64,000 nt of DNA, from NCBI RefSeq assembly GCF_002443255.2, contig NW_019211457.1, positions 35,842,105-35,906,104 on the forward strand. Reading direction: 5' to 3'. This document shows, in pieces, positions 1 to 13,335 of this stretch (its first letter is position 1; each line of letters begins with the position of its first letter). The stretch comes from Varroa destructor (taxonomy: Eukaryota; Arthropoda; Arachnida; Mesostigmata; Varroidae). The notes under the pieces were generated by a model. That model did not search any database, was not told the DNA's origin, and saw nothing but the letters and a program-made list of their open reading frames with translations. The position numbers and the translations under genes are program-made.

Positions 1-3000
1 GCTATACGTTTGTCATTGTGAGTCTCCCCTATGAGACGATGAGGCTACATTTAATTTATTGAAAAACAAGTAAATGGATGAAGAAACAGCTGACGATGAT
101 GAGTTATGTAATACCGAAGCGGAGTAGTTTCGTTATTATTCCGCGTACCTTTCAATTGGATTTCGGGTAAGCCGCGGACATCGTCATTCGTCGTAGCAGT
201 TACAGACGTACTTATTGATAATGCTATTTGGTGCACGACAAATGTCACTAAATAAAGCAGCAACACAGTTCGAGGAAGACAACAAACGACTTCTGTCAAA
301 TCAGACAGTTCTCCGATAGCAAGTGCGTTTACATAGTGCTTCTTTCTGCGGATGATTTTTTTGATCAGTTCGAAGGGGAAGGAGTCGTTGACCTTAGAGT
401 TGTTCTGACTAGCTCAGCGAGCGTCAACACGCGCCGATCTGATTTACATCGTCGTTACGGAAAAGAAAGGCCAGATCGAAAGAAAAAAATGGACGAACGT
501 CCAAGTCTAACTGGGCTGGTTTCGGCGGATGTAACTCAACAGACTTCTCACGCTAGATTTGAGTTATGAACTGACAATCCTTTGGCAGTTCCTTTTTTAG
601 CTTGACTGAATTTTGTATTTAAAATCTACGTAAACACGTACATTTACCCCAAGGAAAGCCTAATAGTCCGAGTGGAACATCACTTGTTCTACTGATTGAC
701 TGCTGAATGTCGTGGGGTATATAACCCCCGTTGATCTAAAGGCTATGATGTCTGTACGTTTGGATGTGATTCTGTTGTACGCATGCATGTATAGCTGAAA
801 AACTGAGCCTCATAAAATGCTTGAATAGACGTACAATACTAATTTCTCTTGTTCCTAAGGGTGACTATCTAGTAGAACAATGGCCTTCTCAATAGACCAT
901 TGTAAAAATGAAAACTGCTTCACCGTCAGAAACCCATTTACCCAACAGAGGACAACTCTTCATTATGCTGGGTTAGGGAACACTAAAAATATGGAAGGCA
1001 AAAGATATTATTAATTATTATTATTAAGCCCGAGGCAGTGTATGAGAGACGCAATTGCTTTTTAGAACCTGGGATTGTTCACTCGGATACTGTCACTCGA
1101 GATTTTAGTAGGCGACTCGGAGTGAACCATGGAGAATTAGAACCGATGAATATTTGACAATCCATCTTGTAATCCAAGTGGCGATGGCAGTTTGTCATAT
1201 AGACTTTGTTTTTGGTAAGGACTTTTCTACCGTAGGCAGGTTGGTTCATAACACTCTACACGAGACACGGAAAAACCCTATACAAATATGAATGCACGGC
1301 TATGATGGAAAACGTTCCCTCCCAGGGTTTACGGATGTTAGCGCTCATAGCGTTCATTTTCGTCAAATGAATAAGGGTAAATAATTGAATAAATTGATGT
1401 TACATGGGCACCGCAGAGACACTCACTTCTTTTTGCTGTCATACTTTACCAGAGATTCATCTTGGTGGAGACGAAAGTGGAAAATTTTCAATGATAATCG
1501 CATTATTGGTTGGATCTAAATGGACCAGCAAGAAATCAATATCTAGCGGTACTATCGACTACAGCTTCATGAGCTCCATCTTGTTGATTACGGCTGAAGT
1601 GTGCCCTCAACTATCTAAGAAGACGATGGACCAAGTGACGTGAGAGTACTGAATAGGCTCGATCATCGTTTTTGCACGGCAACGCTCGACTTTACACCGT
1701 AAGAATGCAGGGTTTATATTTGTAGTTTTGGTGACAATCATTGGAGCCACCAGATAAAACTGCCGCTACTGACTACCATTTTTCCCAATTTTTGACAACT
1801 TTGTAGTGGGAAAACTGGTCAAATGTCAATGTGATAGCTGAATTGTTCTTGGAAATTTTATAATATAGGCTCGTACCCTAGACGTATAAAGAGTAATGGT
1901 GCATACTGCGATTGAAAACAATGCTACGTGAAAAAATATTGAACCACGTGATATTAATTATAATTATATTTATGAATCTGAAAGTATAAGGCTGCTCTGG
2001 TCCGAGGACGTAACGGGACCGGTGATCGTTTCCATTGTGCCCCTCTCCGCCTTTACGAATGCCGCTTCTGTATTGCTGTAAATCCCCTCTTGAATCGCTG
2101 ATTACATAGACTATGGTTTAGGACATTTTCTAAATATTTCAACATTGTACTAACGATACACCGTTATGCTACTTCAATTATTTTTGAAGAGTCAGAGTGT
2201 CCTGGCCCATCAAGCCTTTTTGATACTTACTGCGACACTAACCGCTATATCTGATTTCTACCACTAGATATCATTTTCAAAGTGAGCACAGGACGTAGAA
2301 ATTAATATTTGGGGTTTGCCTATCGGCATTGTTACAGCTAGTATTTACTATTTGTCACCTTTTTTTTTTCCCGATTATCTCAAAAGCTCTAAAACGTACT
2401 ACACAATGTTGATTCTGTTGTTTGCTGGATATGTTACTCGACTGTCATATAGTCCTTGGTTGATCAATCCCTGCAAGCTTAAATTAATTCGAAACTTTCA
2501 TTCTAGGCCTTTCCAACGTACAAACGTAGTTTATGTGAACTAGCAGTTTTGTTACCTAGTATAGAATTTAACGGAGTATTTTTTGCGTACATCTGTGGAT
2601 ACTCCCCTATGTATGAGCTAAATATAGATAAGATTTAATGGAGATTACTATGTTTTCATTGGCATTATTGCTAATGTCACCATAATCGCGTCTTTTCTTA
2701 AATTTGGTACGCGACCTTTTTGCTTTTGGCCTTAATGCCGATATGCAGTTTTGCTTAAGTTCTAGGCAGCCGTATGTGTCTACCTGTAGTTAGTATATAC
2801 CTTTTCTAAATCTGAAACTAGCTTGTGAATTGAGTATAGATAGCAATCTTTTTTATATTCCATGTCCAAACGCAGAATCAACAAACGACTACAGATGATC
2901 ATTCTCGCCCAAGTCATTGAAATACGTTATAACATTGTTATTATTGTGTTTACGTGCAGAAGCGGACGAGTTCTCATGTGTAAAAACTAACATAGGCTGG

Positions 3001-6000
3001 AACACCCTGTGACCATATTGAGCACATCAATGAAGGCGTTCCACAGATGAAAGTTCAAATACATGGAACAATGTGGATTTCCAAGAAATCTGGAGTAATT
3101 TTCTGTAAGATAGTTAGCTTTTAAATACAAATAGATAACATGTAGATACACTGGGTCATCCTGTATAAAATATGATATAGTGGAATTCATCTTTCATCAT
3201 ATGACTTTTTGTTTATATATATACCAAATGACTATTACTATAAAAAGCTTTAGATACGTCCCGCTACTATATGAATTTGAGGCACGAGATTCTATAAAAC
3301 GCCATTATGCTTCGATATGAGCATACAACATCGATTACTCTTCTGTTCTAAAAAGCTGTATGGTGGATGAACCTTTAACTGTAACTCCTGTACGATTCTT
3401 GCCATGTAAGTTGAACTTTTGTTTTCCAGTGGAAGTGGTTTGCCTCTATTCGCTAATCCCGGATATCTCATACGCAGCGCGCTCGCCATCGCCAGTAGCA
3501 ATCAATAAACCAGAACTTACGAGATTGCCTTGGACGCTACCCGACCCAGATTGGCACACGGCTGGCGTAAGCTTTTGCAGGCTCTCTGCGATGTGACCTC
3601 TGTGATGATCAGATAATAGTCATTTTAATCATAAACCCTAACTGAGTGCAAGCATCTATCACTGTTGTAACGCCAGAACAAAGTGAAAGTGAGCCTTGTC
3701 TTAGTTTTTGATGCTTGCTCAATTAGTTGGTTTAATTTTTTCTATTTTATCAACCTGACAGAGAATAATAGGTATGTTATTGTCAGCAGTTATTGGTATA
3801 TTTTTAAGCTACTGAAGTTTTCAGAAGACTTGTTTTAGGCTCTATTCCGATATTTTCGAATCAACGGCTCACGATGGTCCCGGCAGTGGATACTTCACCG
3901 AATCGATGCCTTCGTCGCTATAGTTTCAAAATACAACTCATATGCGCTCCATCGAACCACTCATCGAACTTTTTGTCGAACGGCTGAAGTAGCCGACGGG
4001 ACAGAAAGCGCAGGACAACATGGCCTAAACGTACCAAGTAGTGGTAGTAGCCACTTCCACGATGGCGCCGCTGCCGCTGCTGCTGCTGCTGCTGCCACGT
4101 TTTTCTTCATTCACCACTGATCACCACTATTAACTACAATTTTTTTAAAATTTTATACCCGACTACTAATACTAGCAAAATGCAATCAGTAGGCCTCGTT
4201 AGTCTTTCATTATTAATAGTAAGTTGCAAAATCTATCGAACACTGGTTTGGTAACAGTGTTAAAAAATTGCTTTTCCATAACGATTGTACTTCTCATCTA
4301 TGATGTTTTTACTATTCAAATTGTCACCGAAAGACAGTCATCTGCTATTGGCTCGAGCTATTGTATGATCTTCTGTCTATTGATCTACTTATATTCTGTT
4401 GTGGACTGATATAAAAAGTTTCTAGTCCACGACTCGTTCTGTATCTGTTAGCGCGTTCTCAGCGTTACCCTGAATTTCTACATAAAGCTCTAGCCAAATG
4501 GCCCAGTTAAACATATTACGGCTTCTCTTATAGAAGGCCTTCTATCTACCAGCCGTGCGCGAATGGATGCACCCACCCCTACCTATCTAGTTAGCTAGAC
4601 TATACACATGCCGAAAAATCAATCAGCTCTTCTTAAGGCGTACCATGGTATAAATGGGACTGACGGCGTAGAATAAGCACTGACATACAATCATATTGAT
4701 TTAAACGTTGGGGGTGATATGGACGAGGTTTCCCTATATGACCTAAAGAAGTTTCGCAAAAGGATGAACATTTATCGCACAAAATCGACCTCAAATACCA
4801 CTAACACCCACACCGTGAACCTGAAGCGGCCTTCAAAAATGATAAGTTAAGTAGCCAGCGTACGCGCATACGCGCTACAAGTAGTCTCCCAGAAATTACA
4901 TAAAAGGAGTCAACTGAATCGTTTCTCGGAGAATCGTAACCGCCGTAATGTTCCGCTTCAGCCGTCCGTGATCTAAACGAATGCAAAAGATCTGGCTTAT
5001 TCGAGATATACATAAAGTAAACAATGACTTTTTAAAGAAACAAAAACATGGTTAATAGCCAATGTCAGTCAGTCGGTCGATGTATTTGAATCAAACGTGG
5101 ACGCCCACAAAGAAATGTTTTGTTTAGGCTAAAATGTATTCCTATGCACGACTAATCACGCCAATGGCTATTTGGGCTAATTTGAGTGCGACTAAAAAAT
5201 GGGCTGACTGTATTGGTTAGCTACCGAGTTTCTACGAATATTCGATTTTATATAGGTTTCAAGGAATGTGACCCAACCCACGCACCAGTGCCCCACGGTG
5301 AGCAAGTCGCAATTCGAAATAGTTCGTTCATTTGTGACCGGCAGGCGTGTGCTTAGTAACATTCGTAAGTTGGAGGTGTGAAAACAGTATGCAATATGGC
5401 CCCCAATCTGTTTTCGAGTTTGGCTGTTCGTGAAGTGCGCCTGGCAAAAAGCTGGATGTAATGATGGTCATCTGAAGCACGCTAGAAGTTTGCTTCACGT
5501 CCATTTTTTTCCGTAGTCGCAGTCGTGTAAAAAGTACTAACATTACATGATTCACCCGCTGCAATAAGTGGATTTGTTTTAAACGCTTTCTGAAAGTGAA
5601 CAGTTTTACTGAGTGCAAATAAGTTTAACCCGTATCAGACATCTATTTTAACTCAAAAGTTACCAATATCTATTATTGTAAAGAACAGGAGCGGACGCAT
5701 TAACGGTAACTACTAGTGCTTATGAACACGAACGTTAAAGCACGACTGCTATTCCCATACGTGTGCGTCGTCGCTCTGTCGAGATAATGTATTGGCCCTT
5801 GCCGTATCACTCTGTTGTCAATATCTGCATACCTATACAGAATATCATGGATAATTTTAAGAACGAAACTAGCTTGACTTCTGTAGGACATGCTTATAAT
5901 TGATTCCTCCTACCGCAGGAAATTTCGAATTCAAGATCAAGTTGCAGTTGCAGTGCTTGCAGTCAAAACTGCTAGGCAGTAGTCTATTTAGCGTTGTCGG

Positions 6001-6175
6001 TGATATATTTGCCCCACCTAAATTGGCTGATTTAAGCAATGCGGCTAATATGGAAACTGGTTCGTCCACACTCCAGACTTATGAAAACAAAGTCAATATA
6101 GTTGACGCGTGTTTCATTCCAATCTGCAGGAACAAAGTTATTCCGGTAAACACCGCTCATTGTTGCTGGTGGTAA
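1..6175. other. AT-rich non-coding stretch
   Basis: No open frame here exceeds 96 codons, and those present overlap on both strands in conflicting frames, as expected of chance frames. I recognise no protein domain. The stretch holds an imperfect ATT run near 1006-1026, a CTG repeat at 4076-4096 and a somewhat GC-richer patch around 3880-4095. I see nothing else that can be named. Confidence 0.6.
4076..4096. repeat. CTG trinucleotide microsatellite
   Basis: A nearly pure run of GCT/CTG units follows two GCCGCTG-like units, in a GC-richer patch. Both flanks are non-coding as far as I can see, so it is more likely a microsatellite than a poly-Leu, poly-Ala or poly-Cys tract of a protein. Confidence 0.9.
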
Positions 6176-6276
6176 AGGAGCGAATCAACGGAAGGAGCGA
6201 ACTCGGGCGTTTATGGCAACCGACTAGATCATCATTTGTCAGCGAGAAACGGTTAACGTAATAATCCCAGCAGGCC

Positions 6277-6297
6277 AAGGCCGACACTGTCGGCCTT
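6277..6297. repeat. Perfect inverted repeat, 10-bp arms, 1-nt spacer
   Basis: AAGGCCGACA is followed by one C and then its exact reverse complement. The spacer is too short for an RNA hairpin without opening one or two pairs, so the sequence could act as a palindromic protein-binding site or a cruciform. It lies inside the GC-rich, ORF-poor patch. Confidence 0.85.
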
Positions 6298-6537
6298 CGA
6301 GGCTAGCAAAACGCAACGCTAAAGCTGGCGCTGTTTATCCATCGCGATAGCCCATCTCTCATCAATACGAAGACGGCTATCGTCATCATCGCGCATGTTC
6401 TTGCCGTTGTTCCGTCGATGCCTACAACAACTGCCTGTCTAGTAGGGCGCCACCCCCCGGTAACAGTGTGACTGGATCGTAGAGAAGAACGGATGGTGAT
6501 AGTTACCGCAAGATTGCGCTTAGGGTAGCATGGCTAA

Positions 6538-6569
6538 CGTTCGGCTTTCGGTCGGGCGATCGCCGAACG
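6538..6569. repeat. Inverted repeat CGTTCGGC / GCCGAACG
   Basis: Two perfect 8-base arms flank a 16-base loop that is itself rich in CG steps. The arms and loop could fold into a GC-rich hairpin in RNA from either strand. It sits 240 bases from the 6277 palindrome in the same patch. Confidence 0.8.
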
Positions 6570-7355
6570 ACGCGCAGATGGCTCGTTCCGTTTCTAACCC
6601 TGCCGCCAGTTCCTGTACCCTATCGCGTCTTTCCCACATATTCGACCCAACGCGGCACAGCAGTGCGCCCACAGGCACAGAAAGCATAAAGGACTGATTA
6701 TACGTTCACGAGCAATGCGTCCACTGCCGCTTTATTCAGCAGCTATCAAGCTACTATTACTATGTTTGATATCGCTTGCTGCTTGATAAGTGTGAATCGG
6801 CACTTTGTTTTCCGGGTTGCTGCTGCTACTCTCGACAATGTCAAATTCAATGAGTGTCGAAATATCTTCGATGGAGCACGCCGTGTGCGTGGTCCAAGTG
6901 TTAACATCGACCTATAAATGGTGACCCAAAATTCGACGACGAAAGAGGCAATAGATTATAGCGGGAAGATCCGAAGAATGTCAGATAGCAAAAAGCAACG
7001 TGCATGAGAATAACGCTGTGACAGCGAGAAGCAAAGACCTGCAGTGGGGGTTTTTCTTAAACTGTGTGAAACGGCTTCCTCACGAAGCTAAACGGTATCG
7101 AGGAGCTCTGCAGTGGGTAGATCGTATATGCAGCTTAAGCGAAACGCGTTGCTGTTAGGGTGGTAGTAAAGAATTAATCCAACTTTCGTAAAATAGCAAA
7201 TTCATAGGTGTAATGGAACATATCTTTGATGGGAGTATATGGTGTGCGTATGGCTTGCGTTGCTACCGTCGTAAAAAACTTTCTAGCAACAGCCTTAAAT
7301 TACGTTAAGTATGAAGGGAAAATCGATCCTCATGAAATAAGAGAGAATGTTTCTG

Positions 7356-7360
<5 letters not shown>

Positions 7361-7395
<35 letters not shown>

Positions 7396-7396
7396 C
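7361..7396. repeat. Compound (AT)n(GT)n microsatellite
   Basis: About thirteen AT units run directly into about five GT units. It is a standard compound dinucleotide microsatellite. The short open frame that runs through it, ending in alternating Ile-Tyr, is an artefact of the repeat. Confidence 0.95.
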
Positions 7397-8021
7397 GTAT
7401 ATTTCAATATATGACTTTTTTTTTATTTAGTTTTACTTGTTGAAATCAAAACTTAGTAATATCCAATCAGTTGTTCGTTTTCTCTACAGATAGAGCTGTC
7501 TTGTTTGCCCAGGCAGGAAAAAGCACAGACGGCCAATATAGTATTTGATTTCAGCAGCGTACATTTGTTATACGGAAGTGTGAACCATGATCATATAGGA
7601 AGACTACAGAATTTTCCCTGTCATTTTTGTATCTGGCCAATAATAATATAACGCCATCGACGTAAAAATTCTCTACAGAAAATCCGTATAGTGTTCTAAG
7701 ATTGTCTTCTCTATTCACAAATACACTCGTCTACAACAACAGAGAAACAAACCATGGAAAATAAGGGCCGCTCGCGCCGAAACTTAAGTATATGGTCACT
7801 ATTAGTACATCTACGATTCTTACACTTACATCTTCAGCGTTAAGGACAGACTACCAATAATAATCGATTAAGTAGATAGAAGTACTGGAGTTAAGCTACG
7901 CTGAGGAGAAACAAACTGATAGTTTCAGTTTTATTCTCTCCGCATTTGCAAATTGTAAGAAAAAAAAATTACTTTCGCACCCGAAACTGCTTTAGTGTCT
8001 CCCAGTCAACTGATAACTTCA

Positions 8022-8036
8022 AGCAGCAGCAGCAGC
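8022..8036. repeat. (AGC)5 microsatellite
   Basis: Five AGC units lie in AT-rich DNA with no supporting open frame around them. Confidence 0.9.
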
Positions 8037-9941
8037 ATGATCTGTATGATTTGGACCGAAAACTTAAGCTAATCTTTAGTGTTCCAGAAGACGTGTTTTA
8101 TTGTGGATAGTCATCTTTACTAAGTTATCCATTACAATTGCTCTTGGCGCACGAATTTTCGGTATGTCGAATCATTCAAGTGAGGGTCACGCCAGGCCAA
8201 AGTGATACCCACAATTCAACTGATATATTAAGTCCACTTTTGTATGACCTCGATCACTGTATTGACGATTGATTGCATACGTTCAAAGGAATTGCGAGTT
8301 AATTTGAGATGGCCTTAAAACTGTTTCTAAAAAGGGGTTTGTAGGCGTTCTTCGCTGCTAGAAAGGATCGGCCTTAAGTAGCGCGAGCAGGGTTATCAGA
8401 ATCTTATCCTTCTTTAGGTTAGCCAATGTATTACACCCCTATCTCCGCTATGGGGACTTACTGACTGTTTGAAACGATAAGCAAATACGCTCAACTTCTT
8501 GTTGCCAATAATAATAAAAAACTTTAGAACGAGCGTTGTATACAACGTATCTGAATTGTGTAACTAAAAACAGAAATGATAAGAACCACAGACTGCTCAA
8601 AATATTACATCAGACAAACTTAATCTTAGTAACAAAAAGCGGTTACGTTTCGAAAGATTTGATAGATGTCGCTGATAGATGTATATATATCTATATATTA
8701 TAGATGGCAGCCAAATCTAATTTTGGCTAATAAGGAATATTTTAGACCGTATATTTGAGTGATCACGATGAAGGCGCTTATAGACGAGATTTTTCGAAGT
8801 TTGTTTGGCCTCATTGACAATCTGCGAGGTCACCGTGGCCTGGGAAAGTGTCCATTGGTAACGCAACTATCGTTCTCATTCCGAAGGGTCAATTTGTCGG
8901 CCGCTTACCTCAACCAATTTTCCCAAAATTTGTCGCAATTACAGATAAGTTAGTCTACGAGAGGTAAGCGCTAAGTCATTCTGCAGCTGTTTATCCGTAG
9001 CACTGCGACGGCGAATATACGCTTAAGCAATTTTCAGGCAACTTGCGACGGACAGATAAATAAGCTTCTTTGGAGATTTTCCAACAACTACCACTGAAAT
9101 GGGGATACGCCTAATTTGAAAACGACTGTTTAAATTGGCTATTTAAGTTTATCTTCGTCTAATGTTTCAACTTATTGCCCCGATGGACGATCGTGTACTG
9201 ATTGATAAGCACTGAGTGCTTATGCTAATCCATCGCTCATTTGACGTCGATGCTTCTAAAAGTGAAACCCCGTTGTCACAGCCGGCGCGTCTTTGATGCC
9301 CACTTTAGGGCGGTACCAATACCACGTTTGGCGTACTGCGATTCCACTGCATGTTTTCATTTAGAAAGTTGTCCTCAGAACGCACACAGATGTTAGCATG
9401 GCAGGCTGAACAGACAGCTGCTTGCCGTATTCACTCGTCGAACAGAAGGTAGATCAACTGAAATTGTTGCACACAAGGCGCCTGAGCTACATTTGTGAGC
9501 ATCTTATAATATTACTGGCACTGCTCCACTCCTTGTCATACAAGGTATAAACAACTCAGATCTTACATATATATTTAAGCGGGATGGTGCGGCTAAATTG
9601 AGAATTTGATTTTAGGTTTTTAAAAATTTATCCGACTAAATTTTTACGGCATTTTTTGTATATGCTAAAAGTGTCATTCCTGGCGGTCGTATTTATTCAC
9701 TACGTGCACCATACACCGTGCCTACACGGCTCGGGACTTAGTTCAGACACATTTTTCTGAGATAATCCGCAGACAACCTGTTATTAGTAACCGTGTGTCA
9801 AGTGATATTTGTAGATCGAAACTCGTTGAGGAGTCGCTTAGATACGCTATCTATAGGAAGGCAGGTCCAAAGTCCTCAAAAATGCAAAAGTTTAAAACAG
9901 CCTAAAAGGTTCAAAAAGTATGCAAAAGACCAACTATTATA

Positions 9942-9953
9942 GCCTATATAGGC
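9942..9953. repeat. 12-bp perfect palindrome GCCTATATAGGC
   Basis: The sequence is fully self-complementary with no spacer. It lies 70 bases from a second, stronger hairpin at 10022-10046, in a segment that also repeats TGCAAAAG twice. Confidence 0.8.
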
Positions 9954-10021
9954 GACCCAATTGACAATCATCTCTCTAAAAGGACTCTATAATTCCTATA
10001 TCAATAGCGTAGATGTATGAA

Positions 10022-10046
10022 AAAAATGGCTTAAAAAGCCATTTTT
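10022..10046. repeat. 11-bp-stem hairpin AAAAATGGCTT-AAA-AAGCCATTTTT
   Basis: Two perfect 11-base arms are separated by AAA. The shape recalls a bacterial rho-independent terminator, but the surrounding DNA is eukaryotic and no gene ends here. It is best taken as a small inverted repeat. Confidence 0.8.
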
Positions 10047-10312
10047 GATCGATACTCTTTTGAGGGCCTTCCGGCTTGCTTCGTAAAAATGCGCTTCAAA
10101 TATTTCAGAAGCCGCATGCAGACTGACCATCCGTCGAATTTAGGTAAAAAATGATGTTTTGGATCTGCATGAAAGGTTTGTCAAGCGCGGAAGGATTAGC
10201 GAACAGCTGATCTTCACTTAGGTTCTAAAAACTACGTATTAATGTTGGGCTGTGACGAGGTTGTGTTGTTCCCCTACCAAACAATAGTAAATTATTGAAC
10301 ATATGTAGATAT

Positions 10313-10345
10313 ACAGTGACGGACAAAGATTGCTAGCAGGCAACG
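10313..10345. repeat. Possible lone Tc1-type terminal repeat
   Basis: The sequence TACAGTGACGGACAAAGATT resembles the ends of many Tc1/mariner elements, which often begin CAGT and then read GGACAAA. An 8-base inverted repeat (CATTATGT/ACATAATG, 10354-10384) follows. I could not find a matching inverted copy within a few kilobases, so this is a solo end or a chance likeness. Confidence 0.2.
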
Positions 10346-12970
10346 GCATCTTTCATTATGTAACACGTTCACTGTGACATAATGGGGTAATTGGAGCGTG
10401 CAATTAAACATGTTCTTAAGACATGACAACAGTCATTTTAACGTCTAGTAGCGTAAGTAAAAATGATGACCCTAGGCAGATCAGCACATGAAAGGTTAGG
10501 TCTACGTGGTATCTGCTGAAATAAGGAAAGAGGGCCAGAGCAATTTCTATAAAGAAGCAAACGTAGATCTGTACGACAAGAATCTCTTGAACAATTGCTG
10601 CTTTCATTGTTAATTTAAAACAGTTTTCTTTGATAATTATATAAACAATTTAAACAGTGCGAAACGGCAATTAGTTATCAATACTGAAGTTGTACTATCG
10701 TCCAACTAGAAAATATCAAAGCTTTGAGAAGATCTATTGGTTTCAGATGATCAATTATTAAAATTATACGATCTATGTTATGTTTGATTTAAACTTCAGT
10801 TATTCATCTAAACTTGCAGATAATATTGTGAGAACGATAGGTTTCTTCTCGAGTAAAGCCAAACAAAAATATGTGCAGTATAATAAGAAAGTCTCAAGTA
10901 TGAAAGGTGAGAAAGATTCACGGTATATTTATATTGCAATCACTTTATAATTTACTTAAGCAGGTAATAAGCTGTTACTTATAGTCCTTTGAGCAGACCA
11001 AGCAATTTCTAACCTTTCTGTTGCAGGTCCATGACTCTATCGCAATTGAATTATGACATACGATACCGAAAAAAAGGAAATAAAGATGCTAGTAAAGATT
11101 ACCAGAAAAGCTAGAAACTTCCGATAGCTATCGTAAAAAAAAAATTGCAATATTCTATTTAAAGCAATTTACAGCATTTCACATTCATGGAGATAGGCAG
11201 GAAAAAGAAGCTATAAAAGACGATAAAGGCGCAATAACCCTATATACGTGCTTCCGAAATCGTAGAAAAGTTTTTTCCAAGATTCCATCGTTTAAGTTTT
11301 TTGCTGTCGATGATTTTATAGTCCAACAATAGAGAATCCATATAGTTTAAAATTCAAAAGGAAAAACTAAACATTCTACCTTTTGGGCTGGCAAAATGTT
11401 AGCTTAAAAGCATGTATGCTGACCGATTTACTACCGATTTACCGAGTTACTAATAGTAACTGGTCAGGACGTATAGGACATATGTCAAAACCACGAAAAG
11501 TACTAATGCATCTGTTGGACGCGTAGACATATTGTTTATGTTGGACCCTGCGAAAGCTTTAATTATTATAGCCATCAGTGCTACAAGCTAGTGGATAGAA
11601 GTGTTTCCATTTAGATCAGAAGGTCACGTTAAGGGGCCTACTTGGGATCTGGGTTTTCTGAAATATTCTTACTTGATAACGAACCGCAACTTATGAGTGC
11701 AACTTTTAGAAAGTTGTTGCACGCTGGGGCTACTGACCACATCTTGACGGTGCCACGTAATCCAGCAACTTATCACGCAAACCATAAGCTTCTCAAGGCA
11801 AACAGTAAACGAGCTAGATAAAATTTATTCAGAGCGACAATTTAGATATCGACTAATCCTAGCGTGTGAACGTTATATACCATTTAAACACTACAGGATG
11901 CAATCTATATTAATGAAATCAGATCAATAGAATAACAAGCCCAAGTAAAAGCGATCTAAGATAACCATCACTCTAGTCATATTGCTAGTCAAACGTAAGG
12001 TCTTTAGATATAATATTCAATCGAGCAGGAGTAATCTTTATGAAAATTCACAACGACTAATCGAGGTATCTCATTAAGGACGTATCAGTCTACCATCGAC
12101 ACTGTAACGTGTTAAAGTATACCTATTAAACCCAGTTAAAGAGGCTGATAAGAAATGTCATCGAAGAGTAGCGCAGTCTAAGTCTAAATTAGAGCACATT
12201 CATTTGATAGTATGTAGGTAGGTGTAACGGTACCTATTCTTATCGTGGTTAGTATATTGAAGGTTCCCGATAATCATCTTTATAGGATAGATAAGGTAAA
12301 TTTAGATTTTTTTTGGGGAAAATAGATGTATCCAATTATATGGACGATCCAAAAAGACAATTCTGCGATCGTCGTCTACGTAACGTGGTAGGATATGAAC
12401 TTGCAAGCATATGCTAGACCTTATTGTGCATTCAAGTGTCTGTAAAAAATCTCGATTCTGGTTACGACTATAAATTATGTCCGAAACGAATGAATAAAAA
12501 AAAAAACAAACAAACAAATCTTTTACAGAAAATTGTTACCTAGTCCTGTATTTATTTAAGGCGTAGTTTTCGTTATTGCTATTAGAATATCTATCATGTA
12601 ATAAAGTGGATAAGAATCTCAACATCCTGAATTCAAAGGAACAATTGTATATACAAAGGCTTCTACTTAGCGGTTTCCTTTTCAATACACTACGAACCTA
12701 CGTTTTCGAAAACGCACGGCAGTAGACCTGTAAACGTCTTTGAACAGTTTTAGTGCCTGTATCTGTTTATACCTGAACAAAGGACAGGGTCATGTCTTTT
12801 GAAATCGACAGCTGGAATTCTCAGTTTTGTTTAAAGCTTTTCGTCACGAATATGGATAACGAATTTTGGGACAAGATCGTTAAAATATGAATCTACACAA
12901 CAACCAATAATGTTCCTGAAATTATAGAATGCCTCGTCGGAATGTCATCTTGTTCTCTTAAGCAATCGAG

Positions 12971-13335
12971 TTGTATGGTCGGATCGTGCACAAAGATTTT
13001 TTTGTGACGGTACGCAACCCCTCGATCTTCTTGGTCATCCGTCCGTACTATAGCGGCGGCGGCGGCGGCGGCGACGCTGCCATTCGCTACACAGCTGGCA
13101 CCATATCATTCACGTAACTCGATTATCGTCCACCAAACTACGTTTCATCTGACAGGCAATACGCAGAGCTACTTCTAGGTCGCTGTAGACGACCGATGAA
13201 GACCGAGATGATGATCATTCGTATCCACACCACGCATATATCCCTTATTCCCTGTATCTTGGATCCCAGCTTTGAGGGCGGTCAGCGTAAGCGAGCCTGC
13301 GTTACTGGTTGCTTGTTTTTTAGCACTGTGCTAAT
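12971..13335. other. Small GC-rich patch with CGG repeat
   Basis: A few hundred bases around a (GCG)7 run are GC-richer than the surroundings and carry several CG steps. There is no recognisable exon. It could be a small regulatory island. Confidence 0.3.
13053..13073. repeat. (GCG)7 trinucleotide microsatellite
   Basis: Seven uninterrupted GCG units followed by AC. No open frame through it is supported, so a coding homopolymer is unlikely. Confidence 0.95.

Larger units (their letters stand above)
6181..7160. other. GC/CpG-rich, ORF-poor patch of unknown role
   Basis: Base composition rises to about 55-63% GC in the segments I counted (6241-6300 and 6541-6600), against 25-40% in neighbouring DNA. 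The 60 bases from 6541 contain about eleven CpG steps. Despite this, no ATG-started frame of 60 codons or more falls inside it on either strand, although GC-rich DNA should have fewer stops. It contains two inverted repeats (6277-6297 and 6538-6569) and the ten-base direct repeat CTGCAGTGGG at about 7039 and 7108. It could be a promoter or other regulatory island, a non-coding RNA gene or an old repeat. I see no decisive signal. Confidence 0.4.
7161..12970. other. AT-rich non-coding stretch
   Basis: Only short scattered open frames occur (71 codons at most) and none is recognisable. Between about 10,600 and 12,950 the sequence is notably AT-rich and almost ORF-free. It contains microsatellites at 7361 and 8022, an AT-rich stretch near 8681-8703, a tight palindrome and hairpin pair at 9942-10046, and a single sequence resembling a Tc1-type terminal repeat at 10313. 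I see nothing else. Confidence 0.6.

Noticed and set aside
74..124. A short acidic start (MDEETADDDE), like the N-terminus of some transposases
   Set aside because: It ends after 17 codons and nothing downstream continues the likeness in any frame.
10022..10046. Rho-independent-terminator-like hairpin
   Set aside because: The window is eukaryotic and no gene ends here. It is recorded only as an inverted repeat.
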